DNA from: Leptotrichia sp. oral taxon 847
GTDB taxonomy: Bacteria; Fusobacteriota; Fusobacteriia; Fusobacteriales; Leptotrichiaceae
DNA: 64,000 nt
Direction of reading: 5' to 3'
Assembly (NCBI RefSeq): GCF_001553645.1
Contig: NZ_CP014231.1
Location: 1,984,001-2,048,000, forward strand
The notes under the pieces: model-generated
The model's input: the letters and a program-made list of their open reading frames with translations, nothing else
Told to the model about the DNA's origin: nothing
The model's database searches: none
Position numbers and translations under genes: made by a program
Shown: positions 8,587 through 17,567 of the stretch, one piece after another
Layout: each line of letters opens with the position of its first letter
Position numbering within the stretch: position 1 is the stretch's first letter

Positions 8587-11500
8587 TTATTTCAAAAGTC
8601 CCCAATTTTTAGCAATATTACCGTTTGCTTTTAACGGCACTTTTTCAAATTTTACTGTGTTTTCCATAATATCTTTAATTTTTTTCATATAAGTTTCTTC
8701 AAATCCGTTTTTTACTTCAAAAATTAATTCATCGTGAACTTGCAGCAGCATTTTTATATTTTCATCGTTTTTCAACTCTTCATAAAGTTTTATCATGACA
8801 ATTTTTATGATATTTGCCGCAGTTCCTTGAACAACTGTATTTACAGCCATTCTAACCGCTTGCGATAAGATATTTTTATTTTCTGAGTCAATTCCTTTTA
8901 TGTATCTTCTCGTTCCGTAAAATGTTTCTACAAAACTATGAAGTTTAGCGGTTTTGGTTACAATGTCCAAAAATTTTCTTACTCTTGGATATTCTTCAAA
9001 ATAAGTTTTTATATATTGAGCGGCATCTCCTACTGAAATATTGAGCTCTTTGGATAATCCAAAGTTGGTTTTTCCGTAAAGAATGCTAAAATTAATGACT
9101 TTTGCGATACTTCTCTCATTTCTTGAAATTTCTTCATCTTCATTTTTAAAGAATATTTTCCGTGCGGTTAATTCATGCAAATCTTTATCTTCTTGATAAG
9201 CACGAATTAAATTTTTGTCTTTTGAAAGTTCAGCAAGCACTCGTAGCTCAATTTGGGAATAGTCAAACGAAATTAAATTATATCCATCTTTTGCAACAAA
9301 TCCAGTTCTGATTCTAATTCCATCATCGGTTCTCACAGGAATATTTTGTAAATTTGGATTAGCTGAAGACAATCTTCCAGTTGCGGTTCCATTTTGGTTA
9401 AAAGTCGTGTGAATGCGGCTGTCTTTGTCGGCATATTGCGGAATTGGCTCAATGTAAGTTGAAAGTAGCTTTTTAAACGCTCTGTATTCCAGCAAATTTT
9501 TTGCAATTTCTCGTTTTTCATCGCTTAGTTCTTCATTATTTGCAATTTTCTCCAAAACTTCAACATCGGTTGAATATCTCGTCTTTGTCTTTTTCACGAC
9601 TGGAATTTGCATTTTTTCAAATAAGATTTCTCCTAGCTGTTGCGAAGAATCTATGTTAAATTCTTCATTTGCGATCTTGTGAATATTTGAAATCAATTTA
9701 TCAATTTTTTCGTTTAACTCAGTTTCAAAATCTTTAAAATATTTTTTATCAATTTCAATTCCATTTTCTTCCATTTGTGCAAGTACGGGAATTAGCTTAC
9801 TTTCCAAATGTTCGTACACATCAAATAAGCCGTTATTTTTAAGTTCAATTTTTAATATCTTTTCAAGATGATAGACGTAAAATCCACGAATTGCTAAAAA
9901 ATTAGCTTTTATTTCATTGCTCAGTTCACTAAAATTTCTTTTTCTTCTCTCTTTTTGAAATTCAGTTTCAAATGGTGCAATTTCAATTCCCAGCTCATCT
10001 TTTATAATATTTTCAATTTCATTTTCCCCTTCAGTTTCAAGGACATACGAAGCGATCATAATATCAAAATAATTTTTACCTCGAATTGTGTAGTCAATTT
10101 CAGTATCTTTATTCCTTAAAGGCGAAAAAGAATAATTTTTTCCAGAAATAATGACATCAAAATAATTTGAGTGCTTTTTCATATATTCTTTTATATTGTA
10201 AGCGATAATTTCTTTTTTATTTAGCTCTTCATAAATTTTAAAAACATTTTCAGAATCGTTATTCTCTATTTTTTCAAACAAATTAATTTGAACAGTTTTT
10301 TCGTTATTTAAAATCTTCTCCAAATCGCTGTTTAAAAGAACAATATTTTCGCTTCCGTCAGAAATTGAAAGTCCAAATATATTTTCAAAAATAGAAACTT
10401 TACTTGCCATTTTTTTTATCATTTCGTGAGCTTCATTCCAATTCACAATTTTGTAGTCTTTATCTTTTTGTAAAATTTCTTTTTTTATTTCCAAAATATC
10501 AAATTTTTCTGAATTATTTTTATTTGAATAAAAACTTGAAATTCCATTGTAAATAGGATTTTCTCTGTCATATTTAGCTTCTTCTTCCAAAATTCTTTTT
10601 TTCTTTTCTTTCATTTCTTCAAGTTCTTTTTGTAATTTAAGCTGAATTTTTTTTTCTTCTTCACTGATTTTATCAGAATTTTTTAAATTTTGATTTAAAA
10701 CTTTTTTTCTTTCTTCTTCTAGATTTGCACTAAATTTCTTAAATTCCATTTTTTTGTAAATTTCCAAAAGTTTTTCAAAATTTTTAGTCTCAAATTTTAG
10801 TTTGTTTTTGTCATATTCTATTTCAAGTTCCCTTTTTACAGTCGCAAGATCTCTACTTAAAAAGGCTTTTTCTTTATCGTTTATAAGATTTTCTTTCTGT
10901 TTTCCTTTTAAATCTTCAATATTCTTATAAAGATTTTCCAAATTTTGGTAAGTTGTTATAAGTTTTACACCGTTTTTAGGCCCAATTCCTGTAACGCCTG
11001 GAATACCGTCGGACTTGTCTCCCATAAGTCCAAATAAATCAGGAATTTTATCAGGAGTAACTCCCAAATAGTCGACGACATCGTTATCATTTCTTATATA
11101 TTTAAAATTCGAGTCTTTACCATTGCCTTTGCCGAGTAGTGCAATGTTTATTTTCCCATTTACAAGCTGAGCTAGATCTTTATCTCCTGTTACTATAAAA
11201 GTTTCTATCGGTTCCTCATCTTTTGAAAAATGTGTTGCAAATGTCGCAATTACATCGTCAGCTTCCTGTCCTCTTTTTTTATATTTTGGAATGTTGTAGC
11301 CGTCCAAGACGTCCATTATAATATCCAGTTGTGCGACAATTTCTTCTGGCATACTTTCCCTATTGGCTTTGTATGTCTCAAGCTCATCACTTCTTTCAAG
11401 CTCCTCTCTTTTTACGTCGAGACAAGCAACCAGATAGTCGGGGCTAAATTCTTTTATGACATTTTCTAATGTATTGATAAATCCAAATGTAGCTCCTGTT

Positions 11501-11589
11501 GGAAGACCTTTAGAGTTTCTCATTCCCATCAGTGCAAAGTGGCTTCTGTAAATAATTGCACTCGTATCTAATATTACTGCTTTTTTCAA
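8587..11589 (-). CDS. polA: DNA polymerase I
   Basis: Repair and Okazaki-fragment-processing polymerase. Domains in order: 5' nuclease (about residues 1-290; MKKAVILDTSAIIYRSHFAL, GDKSDGIPGVTGIGPKNG), a lysine/glutamate-rich insert (about 290-350), a 3'-5' exonuclease-like domain (about 370-580), and the polymerase (about 600-1000; palm motif FDYSQIELRVLAEL, fingers helix with RSIAKVINFSILYGKTNFG, VHDELIFEV). The exonuclease fold lacks the usual D-x-E motif where IFENIFGLSISDGSEN stands, so proofreading is probably lost. At 1000 residues it is longer than the usual 880-930, because of the charged insert. It starts 15 bp after a MarR-GNAT gene and may be co-transcribed. Confidence 0.95.
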   Translation of the reverse strand: MKKAVILDTSAIIYRSHFALMGMRNSKGLPTGATFGFINTLENVIKEFSPDYLVACLDVKREELERSDELETYKANRESMPEEIVAQLDIIMDVLDGYNIPKYKKRGQEADDVIATFATHFSKDEEPIETFIVTGDKDLAQLVNGKINIALLGKGNGKDSNFKYIRNDNDVVDYLGVTPDKIPDLFGLMGDKSDGIPGVTGIGPKNGVKLITTYQNLENLYKNIEDLKGKQKENLINDKEKAFLSRDLATVKRELEIEYDKNKLKFETKNFEKLLEIYKKMEFKKFSANLEEERKKVLNQNLKNSDKISEEEKKIQLKLQKELEEMKEKKKRILEEEAKYDRENPIYNGISSFYSNKNNSEKFDILEIKKEILQKDKDYKIVNWNEAHEMIKKMASKVSIFENIFGLSISDGSENIVLLNSDLEKILNNEKTVQINLFEKIENNDSENVFKIYEELNKKEIIAYNIKEYMKKHSNYFDVIISGKNYSFSPLRNKDTEIDYTIRGKNYFDIMIASYVLETEGENEIENIIKDELGIEIAPFETEFQKERRKRNFSELSNEIKANFLAIRGFYVYHLEKILKIELKNNGLFDVYEHLESKLIPVLAQMEENGIEIDKKYFKDFETELNEKIDKLISNIHKIANEEFNIDSSQQLGEILFEKMQIPVVKKTKTRYSTDVEVLEKIANNEELSDEKREIAKNLLEYRAFKKLLSTYIEPIPQYADKDSRIHTTFNQNGTATGRLSSANPNLQNIPVRTDDGIRIRTGFVAKDGYNLISFDYSQIELRVLAELSKDKNLIRAYQEDKDLHELTARKIFFKNEDEEISRNERSIAKVINFSILYGKTNFGLSKELNISVGDAAQYIKTYFEEYPRVRKFLDIVTKTAKLHSFVETFYGTRRYIKGIDSENKNILSQAVRMAVNTVVQGTAANIIKIVMIKLYEELKNDENIKMLLQVHDELIFEVKNGFEETYMKKIKDIMENTVKFEKVPLKANGNIAKNWGLLK

Positions 11590-11604
11590 GTTAAAACCTC
11601 ATTT

Positions 11605-12534
11605 CTAAATTTCCATTTCTAGTTTAATCATTTTAATATTTTTTCTAAGTGGATTATTTTTAAAATCTTCTGTCTTTTTAAATCCAATTTTTTCATAAAA
11701 TTTTATCTCATTTTCCAAATCGTCTGAAACATAAGTAAAAATTTTCTCAAATCTCTTTTTGTAACAAAATTCCAGAGTCTTAGTGAGAAGTAATTTTTCT
11801 AACTCTTTTGCACGGTAATTCGGGTGCAAAATAAACCATCTGAGTTCAGCATCTTTGTAATCGTTTACCATAATACAGGAAAATCCAATAATTTCGTTAT
11901 TATATTCGACAATCCAGATTTTGTCACTTTTTTCGTCATAAGTTTTAAAAAAATTTGAAAAAGAATTAACAATATTTGCTTCAAACGACAGCGGAAAATT
12001 ATACTTTTGGATGTAAATTAAGCTATAAATATAAATTAAATAACTTATATCACCGTACATCAAAGTATCTCTAATAAAAATATTTTCCAAGTTAATTTTT
12101 TCGTCCACATCCAAAATCATTTTTATCGAAGACATATCTTTTACAAGTCTTTCACGATCATAAATATCCAAATTAGAAAATATTTCTTTAGTTTTTTTGT
12201 CAGACATTTTGTTAAAATTTTTTAATTTATTTTTTCCTTCTTTAGTCAAATCGAAATAATAAAGCCTTTTATCTAAAAGCGACAATTTCTTTTTAACCAA
12301 GTTAAATTTTTGAAATTTTCTCAAAGTCCTGTTTACAAAATTGCTTTCCAAATATAAGTTCCTGCAAATTTTTTTGGAAGTGCAATCTCTTAAATTATTA
12401 ATTTCATTTAATATTCGATATTCATTTAAAGAAAAATCATAATTTACAATATCTTTATAGAAATTTTTTATAATATTGATGTAATAAAAATTAAAATTTC
12501 TCATAGTTTCAATTTTCTTTTTTTCGTATTCCAT
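11605..12534 (-). CDS. MarR-like winged-helix regulator fused to a GNAT acetyltransferase
   Basis: Two-domain protein of 309 residues. The N-terminal half (about 20-140) has the MarR winged-helix pattern: LNEYRILNEINNL, the helix-turn-helix CTSKKICRNLYLESNFVNRTL, and the wing region LDKRLYYFDLTKEGK. The C-terminal half (about 150-309) looks like GNAT: WIVEYNNEIIGFSCIMV, then AELRWFILHPNYRAKELEKLLL, the acetyl-CoA binding region, and FYEKIGFKKTEDF. This fusion is known in bacteria, but the substrate is not deducible. The ATG at 12534 has GGTGG about 12 bp upstream; an internal ATG at residue 11 is an alternative. polA follows after 15 bp. Confidence 0.8.
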   Translation of the reverse strand: MEYEKKKIETMRNFNFYYINIIKNFYKDIVNYDFSLNEYRILNEINNLRDCTSKKICRNLYLESNFVNRTLRKFQKFNLVKKKLSLLDKRLYYFDLTKEGKNKLKNFNKMSDKKTKEIFSNLDIYDRERLVKDMSSIKMILDVDEKINLENIFIRDTLMYGDISYLIYIYSLIYIQKYNFPLSFEANIVNSFSNFFKTYDEKSDKIWIVEYNNEIIGFSCIMVNDYKDAELRWFILHPNYRAKELEKLLLTKTLEFCYKKRFEKIFTYVSDDLENEIKFYEKIGFKKTEDFKNNPLRKNIKMIKLEMEI

Positions 12535-12643
12535 CTAAAAATTTCACCACCCAAAAAATTATACCTTTAGTTATAATTTTTAATGTTTTGACACAGAGAT
12601 TATACTATTATTTTACATAATATGCAAATTTTTGCTTTAAATC

Positions 12644-13115
12644 GATGGTTTAAAAATTTTAGGGGCAGATTTTTTAATTTCAAATTTTTTAGGTTATTTT
12701 TGATTACAAGATGTTATTTTGTTTAATATTATTTTTTTATTTTTTTACATAAGGGGAAAGGACCGCCATTTCCCCTTATAATCCCCACGCTCGTCTAAGC
12801 ATTTTTTCTGCGTCAAAGCCGAAACTCGCACTAAACGTGCTCAAACAGTCGTCTTTACTCCAAAAAAATCACGACACTTTTGTATGGTAGTAAAATTTGA
12901 ACCGTCGGAGCATTTTTATGTGCTGACAAAACTGTTTGAGCACGATTAGTGCGAGTTTTTTGTCAGTGCATAAAAATGTCTTGAGCCTTGCTGGAGTGCA
13001 GGGGTGCGGCGATGAGCACTTCTGCTTTAAAAAAAAAATTATTTTAGTAACTTTCTGGATTGAATAAGAAACTTAAAATAGAAGTTTTTATTTCCCCTAA
13101 ATATTTTACTCTGTC
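12644..13115 (-). repeat. Dispersed structured element, copy B (inverted, about 472 bp)
   Basis: Reverse-complement copy of the element. The plus strand starts with the right-end sequence GATGGTTTAAAAATTTTAG and ends with the left-end ACTCTGTC. Both large hairpin loops are of the long form (arms CTCGCAC...GTGCTCAAACAG and their complement), so the two loops are nearly perfect complements of each other. No flanking direct repeat was seen. It occupies most of the 740-bp gap between the MarR-GNAT gene and pnp and ends 16 bp before the pnp -35 box. Confidence 0.85.
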
Positions 13116-13131
13116 AATGTTTTTAAAAAAA

Positions 13132-13160
13132 TTGTAAAAAGAATTAAAAAATGGTATAAT
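13132..13160 (+). promoter_or_regulatory. Promoter of pnp
   Basis: TTGTAA (13132-13137) and TATAAT (13155-13160) with a 17-base spacer. Transcription from here would give a leader of about 110 bases before the pnp start. Confidence 0.7.
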
Positions 13161-13203
13161 TACATATGTTTTAAGAAGTTTAGGGAGTAAGTAATTGTAA
13201 AGA

Positions 13204-13262
13204 TTTTTATTTTTTAGAAAAGTTTTTACTATTATTTGCTTCTCTTCTTAAAAAATAAAAAA
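13204..13262 (+). promoter_or_regulatory. Long hairpin in the pnp leader
   Basis: The leader contains TTTTATTTTTTAGAAAAG, which can pair with the downstream CTTCTCTTCTTAAAAAATAAAA: about 12 A/T pairs plus a G/C-containing extension. The hairpin ends just before the AGGAGG ribosome binding site. In enterobacteria the pnp leader hairpin is cut by RNase III and used for PNPase autoregulation; a similar role here is inference. Confidence 0.5.
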
Positions 13263-13275
13263 ATTAGGAGGAAAA

Positions 13276-15396
13276 ATGTTTGACGAAAAAATATGTGAAT
13301 TTAATTTAGGAAGACAAAAAATAAAAATAAGTACAGGAAAAATAGCTAGACAAGCAGGAGGTTCTGTTGTGATAAGTTGCGGCGGAACTGTACTTTTGGT
13401 TACGGCGACAAGAAGTAAAGATGTGAAAGAGGGACAGGATTTTTTTCCACTTACTGTGGATTACATTGAAAAGTTTTACGCTTCCGGAAAATTTCCGGGT
13501 GGATTTATAAAAAGAGAAACTAAACCAGGAACTGATGAAATCTTGATTTCAAGACTTATTGACAGACCGATTAGACCGCTGTTTCCAGAAGGATTTTTAA
13601 ATGCAGTGCACATTGTAATTACGGTTATTTCTTATGATGAAATTAATTTTCCAGAAAATTTGGCGACTATTGGAGTGTCAATGGCGCTAGGATTGTCAGA
13701 TATACCGTTTGCGGGAGAAGTCGCTGGAGTTACAGTCGGATACATTGATGGAGAATATATTTTAAATCCAACTGCTGAAGAACTTTTGGAAAGCGAAATT
13801 CAACTTTCTGTTGCAGGAACTAAAGAAGCGGTAACAATGGTAGAAGCAGGTGCAAGAGAAGTTAGTGAAGAAGTGATGTTAGAAGCGATAATGTTTGGAC
13901 ACGAAAAAATTAAAGAAATTTGTCTTGAACAAGAAAAATTTTTGTCTCAATTTGATGTGAAAAAATACGAATTTGAGAAAAAAGAAGTTCCATCTGAAAT
14001 AAAACAATTTGTTGACTCATTTGAAAATGAAGTGGAAAATGCGATTATGACTCCTGGAAAATTGGAAAAATATGAAGCAATTGACAATTTGGAAGCTGAA
14101 TTGTTTGAAAAGTATTTAGAAAAATTGGAAAATGAAGGAAATGAAGATTTGCAAGATAAGGAAGCTTTGAAAGATTTGGAAAAAGCTTTTAAAGGGTACT
14201 ATAGAGATGTTGAGAAAAAGTTGGTAAGAAATGCTATTTTGTATAAAAAGTATAGAGCAGATGGAAGAACTACAACACAGATTAGACCGCTTGATGTAGA
14301 AATTGACACACTTCCTGTGCCACATGGTTCAGCTTTGTTTACAAGAGGAGAAACACAGGCACTTGTTGTTGCAACACTTGGAAGTAAAGAAGATGAACAA
14401 ATTATAGACGGAATGGAAGATGAAAGTAGAAAAAAATTTTTCTTACATTACAATTTCCCACCGTATTCAGTTGGAGAAGCAGGGTTTATGAGAGCACCTG
14501 GCCGTCGTGAATTAGGACACGGAAACTTGGCTGAAAGAGCACTAAAATATGTGATGCCAGATGAAGAAACGTTTCCTTACACAGTGAGATTAGTTTCAGA
14601 AATTACAGAATCTAATGGTTCATCTTCGCAAGCAACTATTTGCGGCGGTTCACTTGCACTGATGGCAGCTGGTGTTCCAATTAAATCAACGGTTGCAGGA
14701 ATTGCGATGGGACTTATAAAAGAGGGGGAAACATTTACTGTATTAACTGATATTCAAGGTTTGGAAGACCATTTGGGAGATATGGACTTTAAAGTTGCCG
14801 GAACTAGAAATGGGATTACGGCAATTCAAATGGATATAAAAATCGAAGGAATTACTAGAGAAATAATGGAAATCGCGCTAAAACAAGCTTTGGATGGAAG
14901 AATGTTCATTATTGATAAGATGGAGCAGGTGATTTCCAAACCAAGACCAGAAGTTGCTAAAAATGCTCCAAAAATAGAAATATTTAAAATTAATCCTGAT
15001 AAAATTGCAGGACTTATTGGACCTGGTGGGAAAAATATAAGAGCGATTATTGATGAAACTGGAGTTTCTATTGATATTGAAGATGATGGAAAAGTATCAA
15101 TTTTTGGAAATGATACTGAAAAAATGGCAAGAGCTTTAGAACTTGTCAAACTTCAAACTCAGTCAGTTGAATTAAACGAGGTTTACGAAGGAAAAGTTAC
15201 AAAGATTATGAAATTTGGAGCTTTTGTGGAAATTTTGCCAGGTAAAGAAGGACTTCTTCATATTTCTGAAATAAGTGATAAAAGAATTGCTAAAACAGAA
15301 GATGCGTTAAAAGAGGGAGATATTGTAAGAGTAAAAGTAATTTCGATTGAAAATGAAGATAAATTTAATTTGAGTATCAAAGCATTAAATAATTAA
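13276..15396 (+). CDS. pnp: Polynucleotide phosphorylase
   Basis: Phosphorolytic 3'-5' exoribonuclease of mRNA turnover, a ring-shaped trimer. The 706 residues show two RNase PH domains (starting near residues 10 and 320; [16 protein letters not shown] and [15 protein letters not shown] are in the second, active one), a KH domain ([21 protein letters not shown]) and an S1 domain ([20 protein letters not shown]). AGGAGG lies 6 bp before the ATG. It is followed by pgsA after 29 bp. Confidence 0.97.
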   Translation: MFDEKICEFNLGRQKIKISTGKIARQAGGSVVISCGGTVLLVTATRSKDVKEGQDFFPLTVDYIEKFYASGKFPGGFIKRETKPGTDEILISRLIDRPIRPLFPEGFLNAVHIVITVISYDEINFPENLATIGVSMALGLSDIPFAGEVAGVTVGYIDGEYILNPTAEELLESEIQLSVAGTKEAVTMVEAGAREVSEEVMLEAIMFGHEKIKEICLEQEKFLSQFDVKKYEFEKKEVPSEIKQFVDSFENEVENAIMTPGKLEKYEAIDNLEAELFEKYLEKLENEGNEDLQDKEALKDLEKAFKGYYRDVEKKLVRNAILYKKYRADGRTTTQIRPLDVEIDTLPVPHGSALFTRGETQALVVATLGSKEDEQIIDGMEDESRKKFFLHYNFPPYSVGEAGFMRAPGRRELGHGNLAERALKYVMPDEETFPYTVRLVSEITESNGSSSQATICGGSLALMAAGVPIKSTVAGIAMGLIKEGETFTVLTDIQGLEDHLGDMDFKVAGTRNGITAIQMDIKIEGITREIMEIALKQALDGRMFIIDKMEQVISKPRPEVAKNAPKIEIFKINPDKIAGLIGPGGKNIRAIIDETGVSIDIEDDGKVSIFGNDTEKMARALELVKLQTQSVELNEVYEGKVTKIMKFGAFVEILPGKEGLLHISEISDKRIAKTEDALKEGDIVRVKVISIENEDKFNLSIKALNN

Positions 15397-15425
15397 TAAT
15401 TAAAACTGATTAAGGAGTGATATTT

Positions 15426-15971
15426 ATGAATTTACCTAATAAATTGGCAACACTAAGAATAATTTTAGTTGTTCCTTTTGTCATAATTTTGACATTGGCA
15501 CTAAATTCTGAAAGTCAAGTATTTGAAATAACTATGAGAATTTTTGCCACAATCATTTTTGCAGGAGCATCAATCACGGATTATTATGACGGAAAGATTG
15601 CCAGAAAGTATAATTTAATAACAAATTTAGGAAAACTTTTGGATCCACTTGCTGATAAAATTCTTGTGATTTCAGCGTTAGTAACACTTACAAAGTTTGA
15701 TAAAATAAGTCTTTGGCTTGTACTTATAATTATTTTTAGGGAACTTTTAATCACTGGTCTTCGTTCGATTGTTGCCGCAGAAGGTGTCGTGATTGCTGCA
15801 GGAAATTTGGGAAAATGGAAAACATTTGTTCAGATGGTTGTTTTAATAATTATAATTTTATTTCCACTGGACTCAAAATTAAACAATATATTACTTTTAA
15901 TTCCTGTTATTTTAACAGTGGTTTCAGGAGCGGAATATCTTTTGAAATGTAAAAAAATTTTAAATAAATAA
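15426..15971 (+). CDS. pgsA: CDP-diacylglycerol-glycerol-3-phosphate 3-phosphatidyltransferase
   Basis: Membrane enzyme making phosphatidylglycerol phosphate, the first committed step to phosphatidylglycerol and cardiolipin. The CDP-alcohol phosphotransferase signature is intact: D-Y-Y-D-G-x-x-A-R followed by GKLLDPLADK. Several hydrophobic segments fit an integral membrane protein. A GTG at 15417 is in frame but lies inside the Shine-Dalgarno AAGGAGTG, so ATG 15426 is the start (MNLPNKLATLRI). The cardiolipin synthase gene at 47.7 kb uses its eventual product. Confidence 0.94.
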   Translation: MNLPNKLATLRIILVVPFVIILTLALNSESQVFEITMRIFATIIFAGASITDYYDGKIARKYNLITNLGKLLDPLADKILVISALVTLTKFDKISLWLVLIIIFRELLITGLRSIVAAEGVVIAAGNLGKWKTFVQMVVLIIIILFPLDSKLNNILLLIPVILTVVSGAEYLLKCKKILNK

Positions 15972-15985
15972 GGAGAATTAAAAAA

Positions 15986-16246
15986 TTGAATTTTTTTTTG
16001 ATTACTGCGATAATTAGTAGATTGTTAGATGTTTACGAAACTGTTATTGTTCTTAAAGTTTTGGGGTCTTGGATCGATCCCTTTAACAATATGGCATTTT
16101 TTAGAATTATAAGAAAAATTTCCGAACCATATCTTAAATTGTTTAGGATAAATATTCCAATCGGAGCGATGAACATTGATTTTTCAGCGATTATAGGGAT
16201 AATGGTTTTGGAAGCAATAAAAAGGCTTTTTGAGTTGTCTTTTTAG
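15986..16246 (+). CDS. YggT-family small membrane protein
   Basis: 86-residue membrane protein of the YggT family, with hydrophobic segments at about 3-25 and 60-80 and the conserved central stretch LGSWIDP followed by ISEPYLKLFRINIP. The family is linked to cell division or osmotic stress in other bacteria, but no biochemical role is established. Start is a TTG 9 bp after AAGGAGAA. It is in an operon with pgsA, 14 bp apart. Confidence 0.8.
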   Translation: MNFFLITAIISRLLDVYETVIVLKVLGSWIDPFNNMAFFRIIRKISEPYLKLFRINIPIGAMNIDFSAIIGIMVLEAIKRLFELSF

Positions 16247-16269
16247 AAAATTATTTTTTTATCAAAATG

Positions 16270-16300
16270 TTGTAAATTTAAAGATAACATGCGATATAAT
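16270..16300 (+). promoter_or_regulatory. Probable promoter of the GntR regulator
   Basis: TTGTAA (16270-16275) and TATAAT (16295-16300) with a 19-base spacer, 65 bp before the TTG start. The spacer is longer than ideal. Confidence 0.45.
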
Positions 16301-16364
16301 TTTAAAATGGAAGTTTTTGGTTGTCATTTCTTTGTAAAAAGATTTTTTTGAAAGGAGGGAAATT

Positions 16365-17072
16365 TTGCTAAGAAAATACAAAAAAGTCTATTTGGATATA
16401 AGAGAAAAGATTACAGACGGGACTTTTAAGTCTGGGGAATTTTTAAAAAGTGAAATGGAGCTTGCAAAAAGTTATTCATATTCCAAAGATACCATAAGAA
16501 GAGCACTTTCAATGTTAGAAATGGACGGTTATATTCAAAAAATAAAAGGGAAAAATTCTCTTGTTTTAGAGTATGGACGTTTTAAAAATAGTTTGTCGAA
16601 TTTACAGACTTCAGAAGAATTGAATAGAATTGAAAAAATTGATATTAAGACAAACCTTATAAGCCTTTATGTCGTGCAGGGTGAAAACGAAATTATGAAA
16701 ATATTTGGAGTGGATGATAAAGTTGATTTTTACAAAGCCATAAGAAACAGAGTTTTGGATGGCGAAGCCTTGGAGTATGAAGTCGCATATTTTGACAGAA
16801 GAATAGTACGATTTTTAAATAAAGAAATTGCACAAAGTTCTATTTACAATTATTTGGAGAATGAATTGCAATTAAAAATTTCACATTCCAGAAGAGAGAT
16901 AAAATTTCGTAATGCAACCGAAGAAGAAAAAAAATATATGGATTTGGGAAAATACAATATGGTCGTTGCAATAGAAAATCGCACGTATCTTTCAAATGGG
17001 ACATTGTTTCAATATGGCGTAACTTCTTATAAGCCGGATAAATTTATATTTTCTACAGTAGCAAAGAGGTAA
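16365..17072 (+). CDS. GntR-family regulator with UTRA ligand domain
   Basis: Transcription factor of the HutC subgroup. An N-terminal winged helix (about 1-70; FKSGEFLKSEMELAKSYSYSKDTIRRALSMLEMDGYI) precedes a UTRA effector domain (about 90-235; LDGEALEYEVAYFDRRIV, KISHSRREIKF, ENRTYLSNGTLFQYGVTSYKPDKFIF). Such proteins usually repress sugar-uptake genes, trehalose or amino-sugar systems for example. No obvious target gene is next to it, so the ligand is unknown. The TTG start is set by a strong GGAGGG 9 bp upstream. Confidence 0.87.
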   Translation: MLRKYKKVYLDIREKITDGTFKSGEFLKSEMELAKSYSYSKDTIRRALSMLEMDGYIQKIKGKNSLVLEYGRFKNSLSNLQTSEELNRIEKIDIKTNLISLYVVQGENEIMKIFGVDDKVDFYKAIRNRVLDGEALEYEVAYFDRRIVRFLNKEIAQSSIYNYLENELQLKISHSRREIKFRNATEEEKKYMDLGKYNMVVAIENRTYLSNGTLFQYGVTSYKPDKFIFSTVAKR

Positions 17073-17128
17073 ATACAGTTAATTTTTTATAAAAAATTTG
17101 TAAAAAAGTTAAAAAATAGGAGGAAAAA

Positions 17129-17425
17129 ATGAAAAAAATTTTTAGTATGTTTATAATATTTTTATCTATTTTTTCGTTAAATTTTTCAAAACCAAGTATT
17201 TTTACCAAAAAGGAAATAGAGCCAATAAAAGCAAAAAAAATAGCACTTTCAAAAGTTCCAGGTGCAACATTTGCAAATGTTTTGGAATTTGAAAAAGAAA
17301 ATGACTTTTACAAAGGTGAAATAAAATATCGTAACGTAACTTATAATTTTAGAATAAACTCTAATGGCAAAATTGTTGAGTGGAAAGAAAATGAGACACA
17401 GGAAAAAATGGAAGAAACAAATTAA
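17129..17425 (+). CDS. Secreted PepSY-domain protein
   Basis: 98-residue protein with a signal peptide (about residues 1-20, hydrophobic FSMFIIFLSIFSLNF) followed by a single PepSY-like domain: KAKKIALSKVPGATFANVLEF, then FYKGEIKYRNVTYNFRINSNGKIVEWKEN. PepSY domains often act as small exported inhibitors or modulators, but nothing here identifies a target. It has its own AGGAGG ribosome binding site and ends before a bidirectional terminator. Confidence 0.75.
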   Translation: MKKIFSMFIIFLSIFSLNFSKPSIFTKKEIEPIKAKKIALSKVPGATFANVLEFEKENDFYKGEIKYRNVTYNFRINSNGKIVEWKENETQEKMEETN

Positions 17426-17510
17426 TTTTTTATAAATTAACGGTGAAAATTATAACTTAATGGATTTAATTTGTTAAATTTTTTGAAAAAATAGGAAAAT
17501 AAAGATAAGA

Positions 17511-17550
17511 AAAAACTCAAATTTCTAATTGAAGAAACTTGAGTTTTTTT
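17511..17550. terminator. Bidirectional terminator between PepSY gene and glk
   Basis: AAAAAACTCAA and TTGAGTTTTTT frame a partly paired inner stem (ATTTC with GAAAC). The A-run and T-run on either side make it usable from both directions between convergent genes. Confidence 0.8.
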
Positions 17551-17567
17551 ATGGAAAAATGAAAAGT

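Noticed and set aside
13980-15150. Long minus-strand open frames inside pnp
   Set aside because: They are shadows of a strongly conserved gene, have no ribosome binding sites and no recognisable protein features.
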